A DNA stretch of 64,000 bases, from assembly GCA_019748175.1 (NCBI GenBank), contig JAIEPX010000003.1, positions 1 through 64,000 of the forward strand, read 5' to 3'. Below the pieces are notes generated by a model. It had not been told where the DNA came from, ran no database searches, and saw only the letters and a list, made by a program, of their open reading frames with translations. Position 1 is the first letter of the stretch, and each line of letters starts with the position of its first letter. Source of the stretch: Gammaproteobacteria bacterium. GTDB taxonomy: Bacteria > Pseudomonadota > Gammaproteobacteria > JAIEPX01. The position numbers were made by a program, and so were the translations under genes. Of this stretch, positions 34,762 through 46,500 are shown one piece after another.

Positions 34762-36960
34762 TCATCTAAGCTCTTGTGAAGAGTCTGTTAACTCCTGAAG
34801 ATCTAACTCTGTTGATGTGTGATGATCAGCCACAATAACTTTGTTACCCACTATTTTTGCAAAAAATCCTGAGTGGGTAAGTGTTAGCTTTTTTGTACAG
34901 CCGTCCCTATTCCATACTCGCACTGTTTTATCGGATCCAGTACTCACTAACTGTCCGTTAGGTAATGTCATCAGAGCATGAGGCCATTCGTCATGACCAA
35001 CATACGTTTTAATTACTTGAAAGGTTTTAATATCCCAAAGTGCAATGGATTTATCACCATATCCAACAAAAAGATTTCCATCCTTGCTCACCAGTAATGA
35101 TGAAGCGGTGCCTTGTGGCCTACCGCCTCTCCACACACCTGGTGTTTGTTTAGGAGGACGTAACATGACTACAGTATCGGCTGCATAAGCAGGAAAGACA
35201 GCCTTTTCAAGTGAAGGATATGTAATTTCTTCGCGCCGACCGCTTTTTCTATCGTAAATAAGGACTGCCATTTCATCTGAAGGATGTAAAACCGCCTCGA
35301 GTTGACTGGTTTTTATATCCCAAATATATACTTGACCGCCATTATAACCACAGGCTAATCGATTGTTTGATAGCTTAACCATCTGACTAATCGCCCTAGC
35401 ACCTTGATGCAATTTATTATCAACCGGAAATACTTTCAGAATTTGAGCTGATTCACTATCATGAATGGTGACTTGACCACTGCCTGAACCCACTGCAAAG
35501 CAATTTTCATCAAGCTCTACAATCGCCATACCACCGCCTTCAGGTAAACGCATAATTTTTTCTGGCTCACATCGAGAAGGATCCAAGTCAATTAAATGCA
35601 AATATTGAAAAACCACAATCACCATGTAACGAGTTTTTAAAACTAGTGTGGGAATATTTCCAGTCGCGTGCTGGAAATACGAAAATTGTGGCGTTGCAGA
35701 ATTCAACATAACATCTGTTTTTATTTTACCACCAGAGGGATCTAAAATATGGCAAGATAAATTTTGACTTAAACCCGCCAACAAACCGTCATCCATTATT
35801 CCCCATAAATTTTGGCGATATTGCACTGTTTTACGATCATATTTTATTGGCCGCTTCTTAACTCTTGATTGTGAAGATTTATTTTTTGATGGTTCAATTG
35901 CTTTTGGAACATTCTTTGGAATCGAAGATCGCCCCATAGATATATTAAAATACACAATAATACTCATAAATGACAGTTCGTTATGCCGAAAAGCGCAACC
36001 TTTCTGAACATAACATCCAAACTCTTCTTGAATTTCAGCAATTTGCCTTTCGGTTAACTTTTGTTCCGAATATGTACGCCCTTTACGCAAAGACATAACA
36101 CTCGCACTCATATTGGCGACCAATAATCCTACCGCATTCCCAACGATGGCTTGTTGTGTTTTAACACCCTCTTTTGGGGAACAAAAAATCTGTGCGTCTT
36201 CATTAACTAACGCAATAATTTGCTTAAGTTGCTCTGAATCTTTAGGCAAATTATCCAATAAAGTTTGATTAGCCTCGTAATACACAGCATGAGCATCAAG
36301 ACATCTTATTAATAAGCTTTTAAACTCTACTGTGTATAGTTGATCTTCAGAAACAGCGGAAGATAAAGGTTCACACGCACAAAAATCGGCTAACTCCAAA
36401 CGACAATGCTCGTAAATATGTGTCGCTAAAATTTTTAATGTTTCTAAATCAACAGCATTCCTGAATCGTTTACGAAATGAAAAATGAAAATGGAAAGCCT
36501 TTTTCCTAAAAGCTTTTTGAAAATGCTCAGTCAAAATGTCGGAAAAAGCTTTATGTTCACTCAATGCCGTAAACAATGAAGCAACCGCCGCAAGCAATGC
36601 ATGACTATATATACTATGAGACAATCCTCTATAGGCAGAATGATCATGCCCCAAAATTAACCACAATGCCTCGATACGAAAGACAATATTTCCCATATCT
36701 ATTTTGGATGCAGATACAGCCTTGTAATTAACCCGCCTTCGAAACACTTCTTTCACGACTAGATCATTTAAATCAACATCTTTAAAATTGTAGGATTTAA
36801 CTTTGCCTTTAAAATATATTTTACACCGCTCAGGAATAACTTCTTCTGAAATAAAAAATTTTCGCATCAAAAACTCTACATAACACCCCTTCGTGGTATC
36901 TTCCACTTCTTCTCTATCTCGTCTTGCATCCTTGAGTCGGTCATCCCATGATTTCTGCAT
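34762..36960 (-). CDS. WD40-type beta-propeller protein with helical N-terminal region (putative effector)
   Basis: A 732-residue protein. The first 340 residues are charged and mostly helical, with no recognised family. A basic stretch follows near residue 363 (RVKKRPIKYDRK). Residues about 420-725 read as WD40-like blades, with GSGSGQVTIHD, GYNGGQVYIWD, GYGDKSIALWD and GSDKTVRVWN, a scaffold for protein binding. There is no signal peptide. AGGAGG is seven bases before the ATG. It starts 36 bases after the U-box/ankyrin gene on the same strand, so the two are likely one transcript. Eukaryotic propellers often supply substrates to ubiquitin ligases; that pairing is inferred here. Confidence 0.82.
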   Translation of the reverse strand: MQKSWDDRLKDARRDREEVEDTTKGCYVEFLMRKFFISEEVIPERCKIYFKGKVKSYNFKDVDLNDLVVKEVFRRRVNYKAVSASKIDMGNIVFRIEALWLILGHDHSAYRGLSHSIYSHALLAAVASLFTALSEHKAFSDILTEHFQKAFRKKAFHFHFSFRKRFRNAVDLETLKILATHIYEHCRLELADFCACEPLSSAVSEDQLYTVEFKSLLIRCLDAHAVYYEANQTLLDNLPKDSEQLKQIIALVNEDAQIFCSPKEGVKTQQAIVGNAVGLLVANMSASVMSLRKGRTYSEQKLTERQIAEIQEEFGCYVQKGCAFRHNELSFMSIIVYFNISMGRSSIPKNVPKAIEPSKNKSSQSRVKKRPIKYDRKTVQYRQNLWGIMDDGLLAGLSQNLSCHILDPSGGKIKTDVMLNSATPQFSYFQHATGNIPTLVLKTRYMVIVVFQYLHLIDLDPSRCEPEKIMRLPEGGGMAIVELDENCFAVGSGSGQVTIHDSESAQILKVFPVDNKLHQGARAISQMVKLSNNRLACGYNGGQVYIWDIKTSQLEAVLHPSDEMAVLIYDRKSGRREEITYPSLEKAVFPAYAADTVVMLRPPKQTPGVWRGGRPQGTASSLLVSKDGNLFVGYGDKSIALWDIKTFQVIKTYVGHDEWPHALMTLPNGQLVSTGSDKTVRVWNRDGCTKKLTLTHSGFFAKIVGNKVIVADHHTSTELDLQELTDSSQELR

Positions 36961-36996
36961 AATCTAACCTCCTAATCTTAAGTCTATAGCAGCGCT

Positions 36997-39900
36997 CTAT
37001 TTATACTCCAATTGTTGCGAAGTAACTTCCTCATCCATAGCTGTTACAGAAGGGATATTATGTCTAAATCGTGGATTATATTGTTTAGTATGCTCGGCTA
37101 TTTTTTCGAATTCTCTTTCAGTGGTACGACGATAAACAGCGAAGCTACTCTTAAGTACTTCATTTTGTTTCCTTAAATTAGAAACTTCAGCTTGCAATTC
37201 GGCAAATTCTTTTTTTTGTTTTTGCTCTCGCTCATAAATATAGGTATGAATATAATTAGGGTCATGCCCTGCTTTTCGGGCGGCCTTCATCGGAGTATAC
37301 CCTTTATTATTTTCTAGTCGTGGATTAGCACCTCGATCTACTAACAACTCTACAATTTTAGTAAAGTTGCACATTGCAGCTAAATGCAACGAAGAATTCG
37401 CAGATTCGTCGAGAAAATTGACATCAGCACCCTTATCAAGCAAAAATTTAACCAAGATATAAACTCGTTCCTCTGCGATTTTGTTATCATTTTCTCCAAT
37501 ATTACACAGGGCATTCAGTAACGACCTTGTTTTACCGCCTTCATTTAAACTCTGATTAACATCAGCATCATTTTCTATCAACATACAAATTATATAAAAA
37601 CTGGAATTTTCTCGCAAATATGAACCAATAGCAGCAGCTAATGGGAAATCGGCATGCTTAACATTTGCTCCTTGCTGTATTAAATAGGCTAACATACTAC
37701 AATTTACTATTTGCTCTGGTGAGCTCTTAGCTGCAATTAATGACAATTCTGAATCTATTTCTGATATTTTCAACCCTGCTTTTTCAAACAACTGTGTGAC
37801 AACGATACTGTTTTTTGCAACAACCATCCGCAAACATTTCTTATGGTCCACAACGGAACTTTTTCCTGTTTTCAATATAAAAGCAATAGCGGAATAGAGA
37901 TCAGAATCATCCTTAGTGTTCTCGTTTACGTGCTCACAGAGCAATACTAAAGCACTCTCTCCCAATCTATTCGTAGTCTCGACTGAACAACCCGCTTCGA
38001 TTAATTGTCGTAATCGTACAAAATCTTGATTGATAGCGCACTGCATTAACGCTGTATTACCCTTGATATCCTGAGCATTAACAACCACACCAGACTTAAT
38101 TACTGTATCGATCAACGATGTAGATACTTTTCCCTTAATGGCTGCATGTAGTATCGTTTCTCCTTTTTTATTTGTTTGTGCATTTCGAATACCTAAGGAA
38201 AGTAATAACCCGCATATCTTCTCTTTATTGCCCTCTAAGGCAACGTGAAGCGGAGTATTGCCTCCATTATCCGATAGATATAACCTAGAAATCTGTTCAG
38301 AAGTCAGGCAATTGAAAATCCCGGTAGAGTCACACGCAGCTATGTGATGCAAGATCGTTTTGCCTGATGGAGTTGTCGTAAACAGATCTATATTTGAATC
38401 TTGAAACACTCTAAATAAATCCACTTTTGAAAAGAAAATTGTATAAAATAATGCGGCCTGCTCCTTATCAATACCAGGATCTGCGCCATGACTTAGCAAT
38501 AAGCGTACTGTATTGGGATAATTACCACACCATATAGATTGTGTTAATGGAGTCAGCAAGTGTTTTTTACGTGGTATATCTACACCAGCGCCTAATCGTA
38601 TCAAACACTCTATTAATTTATCAAAACCACCGGCCGCTGCTATTGTTAAAGGAGTTTCACCCTCTTCATCTCGGGTTTGCAAATCCACATCTGCATCTTT
38701 ATCGCCTAACCACTCAAGCGCTTCTAAATCATTATTTCTACAAACAACATGAATAAGCGCTCGACCTGAATTATCAAAAGAATCAACCAAGCTTTCTTCA
38801 GTCTGAGCATTAATTTCTTCAGCAAGTTTCAACCTATCTTTTGATCTATTAGAATCGGAGATTAATGTAAATAAACAATTTTCGCCCTTTTTGTTTTCAA
38901 TTGAAGAATCAGCACCGTGCTCAAGCAATAGACTCGATACCTCCAAAGACCGTGATAGATGAAGCGGGGTATTACCTTGAGTATCTTGTAGATTGACACA
39001 TTGATTTTCATCAGAATGATTCAACAATGCATGAGCGATAGATCGGGTATTTGCGTAATGCAATGCACAGCGGCCATCTGAATCTAATAGTCTTACGTCT
39101 GCACCGTTTTCAAGAAGTAATGTAACAAGATTTTCCCTGCCTAATAGAACCGCATGATGCAAAGCTGTTTTATTTTTGTGGCCAGGGGTATTTACATTTG
39201 CACGTACCCCGACTAAAAATCTTATTATTTCTTCTTTATTTTCTTTTACAGCGAAATGCAGTGGTTTATCCCCGGATGCATCAGCTATTTCTAACCATTT
39301 CAGTAAAACGTTATTATCAAATTGCTTAATCGTTTCAACATCCGAATACTCCACCAATAAGTGAAGCAACGTGCTTGATGCTTCTTTGAGAACAAATAAA
39401 TTGGGTTGATGAATCAGTAAAGCTGAAACAGAAGAACGTCTATTTAAAATCACGGCCAATTGTATAGGCGTCAAATTTACACACATAATATCAACAGGAA
39501 CACCACTTTTAATCAATAATGGTATAAGATCAGGATGATCTTCTAAAATGGCGGCGTGTAATGCAGAGATTTTACTATGCTTAATCACATCTATTTCATC
39601 ATCCTCATCTACTTCTTCTTCAACTAATTTGAGATAATTTCCTGTAGACTGCGGCTGACATTTTCCTTGAAATGTAACACAGGTTGGCCATTTTGACACA
39701 AAAAATTCAACAAAAGCTCGATGCCCACACGCTGCAGCAACAACTATTGGATTTGACTCGTTATCAGAGTGAAATTCTGCTCCGTGTTCCACTAATAACT
39801 TCGCTAATTCGAGATTTCCTGATTGAGCAGGATACTGCAACAGCGACCATTCTTTATCAATGGCTTTTAGATCGACACCACAACTAAGCAATAATTTCAC

Positions 39901-42900
39901 TAATGTGAGAGCTTCTCGCTCCACTGCAATCGCTAATAGGTGACATTTACACTCTACGCTATTACTCACTGTGAGATCAGCACCGCGCTTAACGAACTGC
40001 TCTATAGTTTTATAAAGCTCAGTGTCTTGATTAACATCATCTTCAAGATCTTTAATCAACGCATAGAGCGCAGTGACATATATCTTGCCAATGGGTTTGC
40101 GAACCACTCTTCCTCTTTGACGATGATTAATTTGAGATCTTGCATAGATATTTTCTTCAATAGTCTCATTTAATTTAGCACCTCGCTCCATAAGGAAACG
40201 CATGAATTTCAGCTTACCATTTTTCGCCGCAGCCATTAACAAGGAATCTTCCTCATCATCTGATTTTGCATCAAAATCCACACCCAGGGTTGCAATACGT
40301 TCGCACACTGAATCACTCACACCTGATTGAATTGCTTGAAATAATAGCTCGCTTAGCTTATTTGATATATCATCCGATAGACTTTTTTGATCCAATAAAT
40401 AGTTGCATATTTCATCATCACCCGAATCAATAGCATATTTTAAAACTGTGTCATCTTCCGCCTTTTTAACACAAAGAGAGGCCTTAAAATCAGTTACTAA
40501 GGATTTCAAAATGGGCAAATGTTTTTTCTTGGCCGCGCAACAAATGGGCGTTAAACCAGCGTCATCTTTAGCCTCAAGCAAATCTGTGACATTATAAGAC
40601 TTTAGAGGTTCCAATAGCCCCAGCTGCCCATCCTCTGCGATCAAATGCAGAATATTCTTCTTCTGCAAGGTCACCTTCGTTATAGATGCTCCCTTGTTTA
40701 TTAAATAGTTAAAGGCTAAAAGAGAGCCATTAATAGCCGCACGGAGTAGCGGGGTAAATCCCCAATCATCTACTAATTCGATATTCGCTTTTCGATTAAG
40801 TAACAAATCGAAAATGTCGTCCTTGGAATTATAATGAGCAGCCCAATGAATAAGCGCATATGAATGCCTAGAATTTTTGTAATTAACATCATAGCCTGAA
40901 TCAAGAAAGGCAGTGAGCAATGATTTTCTGCTATGCTTCAAAGTAAGTTCTACAGCTGATTTATGGAGATTCTTTTGCACTTTACAAAGCCCCACTTTAG
41001 AGGCCCCATGATCCAATAGCCATCTCACAGCATCTTCGGAATTTCTGATAACTGCCAAATGTAACGGTTGATTCCCATCTCCGCTAATAGCAGCGTTAAT
41101 ATCGACACCTCGTTTAAGCAAAAACTCAGCGAACTCTAATTTGCACTTTAGACTATCGCCATGGCCCAAGTTGCCAAATAAAACATGAATCGCCTGCTCA
41201 CCTGCTTTGTTAAGCAATTTTGGATCCGCGCCGTTCTCTACTAAGAATGTTGCTGTTGTAGAGCCCGACCAGGATTGTTGACACACTTTCATTAGAACCG
41301 TGTCTCCTGCACTATTCTGAGCGCTCAAATAAGCAGCTATCTCAGCCTCAGGCCATAAATTTCCTCTAAGATGTTCAACGATTGGCCTAATGATCGATAT
41401 ATCGAGACCACAATGTAGAGGAGTATTACCCTCTTTATCAGTTACCTTTAGATCTAGCTGCCTAGCTAACATCGCCCGCAAACAGCCAGCTCGAAGATTA
41501 TCATCACCCCCCAAGAAAGATCTTTCACAAACATAAAACAAAGCTGATTTACTATCCTCATCCCTCGGAGAAAGATCCGCATTACTTTCGACCAAAAATT
41601 GAGCACAAGAAAATCTTCTCTTTTGAAGTTGGTGAACTAACGGGGTTTGTTTTTTATGGTTTAATAGATTTGGGTCTAGGCCCCTTGAAAGCAGAGCTGA
41701 AATAGTCTCTTGTCTTCTCGCCAAATGCAATAAAGTATTACCATGACTATCTACACAATGCACGTTAACAGAATAACGGAGCAATTCATCAAACAGCGAT
41801 CCCTCATCATCATTTTCCACCGCAATTTGTAGAATTGTCTCACCTTCTTCATTTTCGATATCAGCTTTAACACCGGCCTTTAAAAGAAAAATAACAATTG
41901 CCGTCAGGCCATTTCTTGCCGCAATATGTATAATGTGATCCCCATCTATTCGTGCTTCTAAATCAGCGCCGCATTTTATTAAAGATTGAAAAACGTTTGA
42001 GAAATTTTGTGCTTTATGCTTTTTTTCATCTTCTCTTGCCGAATCGATATCATATGATAAAAATTTTAAAGTGTCATGAAGCATATTTTTTGCTTCGGGG
42101 GGCCTAAATCCAAACTCCCATAACAACAATAAGATTTCCTTATGACAACGCTGAAGAGCTCGAACAAAAGATTTTTGTTTATCGAATGCTTCGCACTCTG
42201 TAAAGGCTTTCAATGATAACAAAAATTCTACTGTTTCATATTGCTCACCAATAATGGCAAAATCAAGCAGTGTTAAGGTAGCTTCATCCTCATCCTTAGA
42301 GGTTTGAGATAAAACCTTCGAATCACAATCAATTAATCGTTGTAACACAGCCTTATGACCATTAAATGCAGCCATTTGAGCTGCTGTGCAATTGGCAGAA
42401 AAATAATAAGGTGCCGAAACCTCTTTAATATCTTTACCATTGTAAGTAGTAGTAGCAGATAAATTTGGTTTATGAGATAAAGATAGATGAAACGTGACTA
42501 TATCTAAGTACCCTTTAGCACATACAATCATAAAAGGATTTAATCCATTCTCATCCTCACTGTCATCGCGAGAAATAACCAGCCTTAATGGATCCGCACC
42601 TCGGTCGATTAGCATTTGTAACTTTGGTAAATTTCCAGTCATTGCAGCATAATGAACCATGGAAAAGCCCTTTTCGTCAGCCTTATCCAGGTCTTCTTGT
42701 TTTAGATGTGACAATAATAATTCTAGTGCCTTATTAGCATCTTGGTCTGTTGACATAACCAAAGAGCGACAAAATAAAACATACCGATCTTGGTATTTTG
42801 ATATTTTTTCAAGCCCTTGTTTTCCGCGCAAAGATATAAGCTTCAGTAAAAATTTTTCTAAAAACATCTGCTGATTCATTTCCAATACTAGGTCTAGTAA

Positions 42901-43296
42901 TGTTTGATTTTGATCATTCAAAGGGGCGTAGAGCAAACCTGGATGTTTGAATATACAATCTCTGAAAGATTGGATATCAGACTTTGTTACGGCATTTATA
43001 ACATCTAACTTCATCTGTTTCGGCAGATATACAGCACCCTCATCTTCATACAGCTGTGGATTTTTTCCCAAATATTGAGAAATAATACGTCTGAGCGTGT
43101 GATTATCTATAATGGCCTTTGACGTTAAGTGTGTGCGACTTTGCGGATCAGTGTTGTGCGTCTCAAACCAAGTCAAGATAGACACGCGCTCGTAGGAATG
43201 GCCGCTTTCAACTACTACAACCGGGTCAAACATGATCTGCCCCGAAATAGAACATTGGTAATCTTCTGGTATCTCGTCAATCTCTTTTAGTTCCAT
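36997..43296 (-). CDS. Giant U-box/ankyrin repeat protein (putative E3 ubiquitin ligase effector)
   Basis: A 2099-residue protein. Residues 10-76 are a textbook U-box: PEDYQCSISGQIMFDPVVV, GHSYERVSILTWF, then NHTLRRIISQYL. The U-box recruits E2 enzymes in eukaryotic ubiquitin ligases and needs no zinc. From about residue 90 to 2000 the chain is a long run of ankyrin repeats, by eye 40 or more, many near consensus (GNTPLHLA, GADVRLLD, LLENGADV). Residues about 2018-2070 form a coiled coil (FAELQAEVSNLRKQNEVL). No signal peptide or membrane segment is present. GGAG precedes the ATG. Secreted U-box ligases are known in Legionella (LubX, GobX); this one is far larger and its targets are unknown. 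Confidence 0.9.
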   Translation of the reverse strand: MELKEIDEIPEDYQCSISGQIMFDPVVVVESGHSYERVSILTWFETHNTDPQSRTHLTSKAIIDNHTLRRIISQYLGKNPQLYEDEGAVYLPKQMKLDVINAVTKSDIQSFRDCIFKHPGLLYAPLNDQNQTLLDLVLEMNQQMFLEKFLLKLISLRGKQGLEKISKYQDRYVLFCRSLVMSTDQDANKALELLLSHLKQEDLDKADEKGFSMVHYAAMTGNLPKLQMLIDRGADPLRLVISRDDSEDENGLNPFMIVCAKGYLDIVTFHLSLSHKPNLSATTTYNGKDIKEVSAPYYFSANCTAAQMAAFNGHKAVLQRLIDCDSKVLSQTSKDEDEATLTLLDFAIIGEQYETVEFLLSLKAFTECEAFDKQKSFVRALQRCHKEILLLLWEFGFRPPEAKNMLHDTLKFLSYDIDSAREDEKKHKAQNFSNVFQSLIKCGADLEARIDGDHIIHIAARNGLTAIVIFLLKAGVKADIENEEGETILQIAVENDDEGSLFDELLRYSVNVHCVDSHGNTLLHLARRQETISALLSRGLDPNLLNHKKQTPLVHQLQKRRFSCAQFLVESNADLSPRDEDSKSALFYVCERSFLGGDDNLRAGCLRAMLARQLDLKVTDKEGNTPLHCGLDISIIRPIVEHLRGNLWPEAEIAAYLSAQNSAGDTVLMKVCQQSWSGSTTATFLVENGADPKLLNKAGEQAIHVLFGNLGHGDSLKCKLEFAEFLLKRGVDINAAISGDGNQPLHLAVIRNSEDAVRWLLDHGASKVGLCKVQKNLHKSAVELTLKHSRKSLLTAFLDSGYDVNYKNSRHSYALIHWAAHYNSKDDIFDLLLNRKANIELVDDWGFTPLLRAAINGSLLAFNYLINKGASITKVTLQKKNILHLIAEDGQLGLLEPLKSYNVTDLLEAKDDAGLTPICCAAKKKHLPILKSLVTDFKASLCVKKAEDDTVLKYAIDSGDDEICNYLLDQKSLSDDISNKLSELLFQAIQSGVSDSVCERIATLGVDFDAKSDDEEDSLLMAAAKNGKLKFMRFLMERGAKLNETIEENIYARSQINHRQRGRVVRKPIGKIYVTALYALIKDLEDDVNQDTELYKTIEQFVKRGADLTVSNSVECKCHLLAIAVEREALTLVKLLLSCGVDLKAIDKEWSLLQYPAQSGNLELAKLLVEHGAEFHSDNESNPIVVAAACGHRAFVEFFVSKWPTCVTFQGKCQPQSTGNYLKLVEEEVDEDDEIDVIKHSKISALHAAILEDHPDLIPLLIKSGVPVDIMCVNLTPIQLAVILNRRSSVSALLIHQPNLFVLKEASSTLLHLLVEYSDVETIKQFDNNVLLKWLEIADASGDKPLHFAVKENKEEIIRFLVGVRANVNTPGHKNKTALHHAVLLGRENLVTLLLENGADVRLLDSDGRCALHYANTRSIAHALLNHSDENQCVNLQDTQGNTPLHLSRSLEVSSLLLEHGADSSIENKKGENCLFTLISDSNRSKDRLKLAEEINAQTEESLVDSFDNSGRALIHVVCRNNDLEALEWLGDKDADVDLQTRDEEGETPLTIAAAGGFDKLIECLIRLGAGVDIPRKKHLLTPLTQSIWCGNYPNTVRLLLSHGADPGIDKEQAALFYTIFFSKVDLFRVFQDSNIDLFTTTPSGKTILHHIAACDSTGIFNCLTSEQISRLYLSDNGGNTPLHVALEGNKEKICGLLLSLGIRNAQTNKKGETILHAAIKGKVSTSLIDTVIKSGVVVNAQDIKGNTALMQCAINQDFVRLRQLIEAGCSVETTNRLGESALVLLCEHVNENTKDDSDLYSAIAFILKTGKSSVVDHKKCLRMVVAKNSIVVTQLFEKAGLKISEIDSELSLIAAKSSPEQIVNCSMLAYLIQQGANVKHADFPLAAAIGSYLRENSSFYIICMLIENDADVNQSLNEGGKTRSLLNALCNIGENDNKIAEERVYILVKFLLDKGADVNFLDESANSSLHLAAMCNFTKIVELLVDRGANPRLENNKGYTPMKAARKAGHDPNYIHTYIYEREQKQKKEFAELQAEVSNLRKQNEVLKSSFAVYRRTTEREFEKIAEHTKQYNPRFRHNIPSVTAMDEEVTSQQLEYK

Positions 43297-43531
43297 CTAT
43301 TACTCCATTTAAATCTCATCTTAATTACTATTAGGATAATAATAATGCTTAATAAGCACAAGCATTAACTTCTCTCAATATACAGGTTAAGTATAAATTG
43401 AACCACCTCTATGAATCAGATATACTTTTCAGTGAACAACTACTAAATAGCACTATGAAGATGCTGAGCAAGAGACAAAATTGATCCACTAAAATATGGA
43501 TTACTAATGTTTGCACTAAAGGAGATTATGC
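43297..43531. promoter_or_regulatory. Shared divergent promoter region of the two giant ankyrin genes
   Basis: The only spacer between the leftward U-box/ankyrin operon and the rightward LRR/ankyrin gene must carry promoters for both. It is AT-rich and contains TGCTTAATAAGCA (43346-43358), a near-palindrome with six-base arms around one A, and a second CTTAAT at 43320. The two CTTAAT sites are 28 bases apart, not the 11 of a PmrA box, so no known regulator can be assigned. Confidence 0.4.
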
Positions 43532-46500
43532 ATGAAAGGGAAATTATCAGTAAAAAAATCAAATGGCGCCTCTCTAGATCAAACGGCCCTACTTTCTCTC
43601 CCTCTTGAGGAGCTACAAAAAAGAAAACAATATCAAGCGGGACAGCATGAAATTGACGAATTTATCTTTGTAGATATAAAAGAAGATCAACAGCACTCTG
43701 TAATCAATATTCTTACGGCATATTGTGAAAATCACCCTTTAAAGACGATACAATTTAAAAACTGCGAACTATCTGAAAATCTAGAATCTCAATTAGTAGA
43801 TATTATTTTATCAGGGGAATACAAAATTAAATCGATTATTAGCTCTGATAATAATCAAAATTCAAAACTAATCAAGGCTTTATTAACTAAATTAACTATT
43901 GGGAATACGATAAATGTTACTATTTCCATAGGAGGACTTTCTCTTTCCATTTCAAAGGTTAATGCTTCTGATTATTCCTCTGAATCACGAATAAAATGTA
44001 CATTAGAATTTAAAGATTTTTCCTCGTGGATTACACACAAAGAGGAATTAGAATTATTGATTGAACATCATAAATCATTTAATGTGGTGTCTTGTTGGTT
44101 CGCATCATTATCTTCCACCCAAGAAAATGAGTTCTTTAATTGGCTAACACTTATCTTCACAAACACAACAATTGATGTCTCAGTTCAAAATAAAAAAGTA
44201 ATCGAAGAGAAATTAAAAAAATTAAACGAGCGCAATACTTACTGCAGAATTAATAAAGAAAACAACTATTTTTCATTTTCTCAGAAAGTTGGTTATGGCG
44301 AGAAAAGCCCACCTTTCTATTTGTTAGACGAGTCAGACATCAGATACTTAAGTAAAGTATTTTCAAGAAATGCGGAAACTACCTCAGTGTCATTTAGTTA
44401 CTGTGATACTGATTTCAAAAATTGGGCAAATATATTGAAAACGGTTAATCAACTAAAAAATCTGACTTCTCTTAATTTTTCCCATATAAAACTAGGTGTT
44501 GATAGAGCAAGAGCCTTCGCTGAAGAGCTCCGTAAATGTACAAAGCTAACTCAATTTTCATTGAGCCATATAGACTTACCTCCTGGGGGGATATTAACGA
44601 TTATTCAACCAATGTGTGCGATTGAATCGTTGTCTGAAGTCGAGTTTGGTAATATGACATTCACAATAGGTGATATAGAAGCCGTTTCAAAACTGCCTAA
44701 GCTAAAGGTGTTAAAACTTCCCCGGTCCACCTTATCTGATGATATTTTAAATGAATTTGAGCATTTTTTTGATCATCCGTGTATTGAAAAAATAGACTTA
44801 AACAATACTCTCTTCAAAGCTGAAAATCTATTTCAGAGGATTAGCGCCTCATCATCATTCCCTACATCTCGGTTTATATTTTACGTGGATTACAACTCTT
44901 CTTCTCTTAGTTACCAGGAGAGATCGGGAAGAGAAGATATTCAACAACTATTAAATGCAATAAATAAGAGAAACCATCTGATGCGAAAATTAAAAATATC
45001 TGAGGAAGTGATACCAATTTTAAATTTTAATTCTCTTCAATTTAGTGACATATGCATTCCCATAGTATGTGACTATGTTCAAGCCCACCCGGAAGTCGAA
45101 CAACTCCTTCTCCAACGTAATATTTTGACAGTAAACGGGTTTACAAAACTTACGAAAGGTTTGCTTACAGAAACCAAGCTATCTCGTATTGATCTTTCTC
45201 ATTCAAAGGAAAAGCCCAACTATGACGATCTTGAAAAGTTGTTAATTTCGTTAGAGGATCTATCGGATTTATTTCTTATTGGTACTCAAGTTGATTGTGA
45301 GAAATTATTCGAACGACTAATGCAATCTGATGCGTTCCCAAGTGCGAAAGTAACACTTATTGAAGCCCCGGCTCAGCAACCTCAAACTCAACCATGGGGG
45401 GAACATTATCCAGACTATTCTCGCCAAGAAGAAACTAAACAGGCAAAAAAAGAGACGGAATTACGAGCATTCCAATATAAATTCGATTGCTTACGAATGC
45501 GCAATCAGCTAATGCTAAGAATTATTCAAGAGGGCCAAAGTGATGAAGATCCGCCCTTGGCTCCCTTAAAGGAGCTTAATTTTGATGGTCTCTATCTCAA
45601 TGACATCTGCCTTCCAATTTTATGTAATTATATAGAACATCGGTCTGACTTAAAAAGACTCAGTGCTACTAATAATTTTTTAACTCCTGTTGGGGTGCGC
45701 TCTTTATGTGACACTTTAGCTAGAGCAACTCATGTAGTATCAGTCAATTTTTCAGGAACTCGGGATTCAAAAGAATGGTTAGATTATTTGGTTGATGGCT
45801 GTATCAAGTTTCCGCATATTACCCACTTAGTTCTTTACGATACCAATCCAACTAAAGACCAAATTATCCGCTGCATCAGTCAATCAAAGGTGGAGAAGCT
45901 GGAGGTTTCATCCGTTCATGGTCTATTCGAGTGGTTCCGAGATTCGACAGATCTTTTTACAACAGAAATTATCACGCGAAATTATGAGAAAGACCCCGAG
46001 TTTGTGCGTGTCAGAAATCGTAATATTAAGCTGAGGCAATTGCTTGAATTAAAAATGCTGTCTGAAACAAAACTTGACTTAAGCGAAGCAGCAATCACAC
46101 CCCAATTAGTACCGGTAATTTGTGAGGCACTCAATCGCAACCCACCAGTGAGAGATTTATCTTTGGCGGGCAACAACCTCGACGACAAAAGTATGGCTTT
46201 ATTTCTAAATGAGATCGCCAAACATTCTAACATTCGTTACCTTGATGTCACAAAAAATAGGCTTGGTGACGATAGCGCTGGTGAGCTTGCCAAATATTTG
46301 AAATCAAGCACAATTTTACATTGTTTGATTATGAGAAGCGTTGATATTACAAATTCAGGTGTAATTCAGCTAGCTGATGCTCTGAAAGAGAATTCTTCTT
46401 TACTAGCACTTGATGTAAGCCACAACATAGCTGCTCAATCTTCTTTGAAACAATTTGCTATAGCGCTTCGACATAATGGAACACTTTCGAAATTTGTGTG

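Noticed and set aside
43320..43353. PmrA box in the divergent promoter of the giant ankyrin genes
   Set aside because: The two CTTAAT hexamers are 28 bases apart instead of the 11-base tandem spacing and lack the ATT parts.
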